Shown in pieces: positions 63,885-64,000 of a stretch of 64,000 nucleotides of DNA. Under the pieces are notes generated by a model. It did no database searches. It was not told the DNA's origin and worked only from the letters and a program-made list of their open reading frames with translations. This stretch comes from Canna indica (taxonomy: Eukaryota > Streptophyta > Magnoliopsida > Zingiberales > Cannaceae): contig CP136895.1 in assembly GCA_034359265.1 (NCBI GenBank), positions 45,340,001-45,404,000 on the forward strand, in the 5' to 3' direction. Made by a program: the position numbers and the translations under genes. Positions within the stretch are counted from its first letter, which is position 1. The number at the start of each line of letters is the position of its first letter.

Positions 63885-64000
63885 ATCATCAGCAACGGCT
63901 TTCCCACGACCGTTCGTGGGAAAGTCGTTGCTAAAAGTGTATCGAAAGTTGTTGCTGATGACCTACAACAACGGCTTAGCGACGGGCTTTTACTAACGGC
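63885..64000. repeat. Start of the CACTA-4 right subterminal array
   Basis: CAGCAACGGCTTTCCCACG and following AGCAACGGC-type units match the beginning of the CACTA-3 right array at 47260. The window ends before the terminus. Confidence 0.85.

Larger units (their letters stand above)
59285..64000 (+). mobile_element. CACTA-4, internally deleted, runs past the window edge
   Basis: The left end is CACTACTAGAAA; AAA at 59282-59284 should be half of the target duplication. The order is subterminal array, GC-rich leader with hairpin, short minisatellite, then a direct jump at about 59980 into the middle of TNP2. The long leader hairpin and TNP2 N-terminus are missing. The TnpA-like gene is present in full. 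By comparison with CACTA-3, only about 220-230 bp of right end lies beyond 64000. Confidence 0.93.

Noticed and set aside
1..64000. tRNA, rRNA, organelle inserts or telomere repeats
   Set aside because: No cloverleaf with intact box sequences, no rRNA landmarks and no TTTAGGG arrays were seen. The tRNA-like strings are primer-binding sites only.

Overview
This window is nuclear DNA from a flowering plant. Nearly all of it is nested transposable elements, with one intact host gene. The evidence for a plant is four CACTA (En/Spm-type) transposons, Ty1/copia and Ty3/gypsy retrotransposons including a chromovirus and a Tat-lineage piece, an L1-type LINE with a zf-RVT region, spliced transposase genes, and a plant-type MATE transporter gene. 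The GC-rich, intronless MATE gene in AT-rich surroundings fits a monocot, but I cannot name the species. I see no tRNA, rRNA or CRISPR.

Layout. 1-3864: a putative DNA-transposon end, a complete 321-bp TRIM element with 5-bp target duplication, a minus-strand copia-type LTR ('family A'), and a gutted gypsy pol with the start of its LTR. 3865-20553: a family-A copia 5' LTR plus primer-binding site and pol scraps. This LTR has been hit by a 2.3-kb solo gypsy LTR (duplication ACTCT) and by CACTA-1 (duplication TTA), and CACTA-1 in turn holds an 8.4-kb chromovirus. 20554-33015: more family-A LTRs in both orientations, one split by CACTA-2 (duplication TAA), then a copia gag remnant. 33016-36605: a host-like region with intron/exon texture, a serine carboxypeptidase-like fragment, and a 232-bp inverted duplication differing at about 2 positions. 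36606-39640: a Tat-lineage integrase end and its 3' repeats. 39711-48470: a minus-strand LINE split by CACTA-3 (duplication AAG). 48471-55569: the only gene-like island, with a DTX/ABS3-type MATE gene (52336-53895), its promoter and upstream ORFs. 55570-59284: LTR scraps and a copia gag-pol whose protease motif is split by a 1,481-bp solo LTR (duplication GAATG). 59285-64000: CACTA-4, running off the right edge.

How the parts relate. CACTA-2, -3 and -4 are close relatives and CACTA-1 is a more distant cousin. Where complete they share one plan: terminal CACTACTAGAA, arrays of short palindromic subterminal repeats, a GC-rich leader with hairpins, a 26-bp minisatellite, a ~250-bp imperfect hairpin ending about 47 bp before the TNP2 start, an intronless TNP2 gene, then a five-exon TnpA-like gene. 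No copy here has an intact TNP2: it is truncated in CACTA-1, carries four stops in CACTA-2, is internally deleted in CACTA-3, and lacks its N-terminus in CACTA-4. The most interesting signal is the leader hairpin. Its two arms change together between CACTA-1 and CACTA-2/3, which suggests the fold itself is kept, possibly as a small-RNA precursor or leader regulator.
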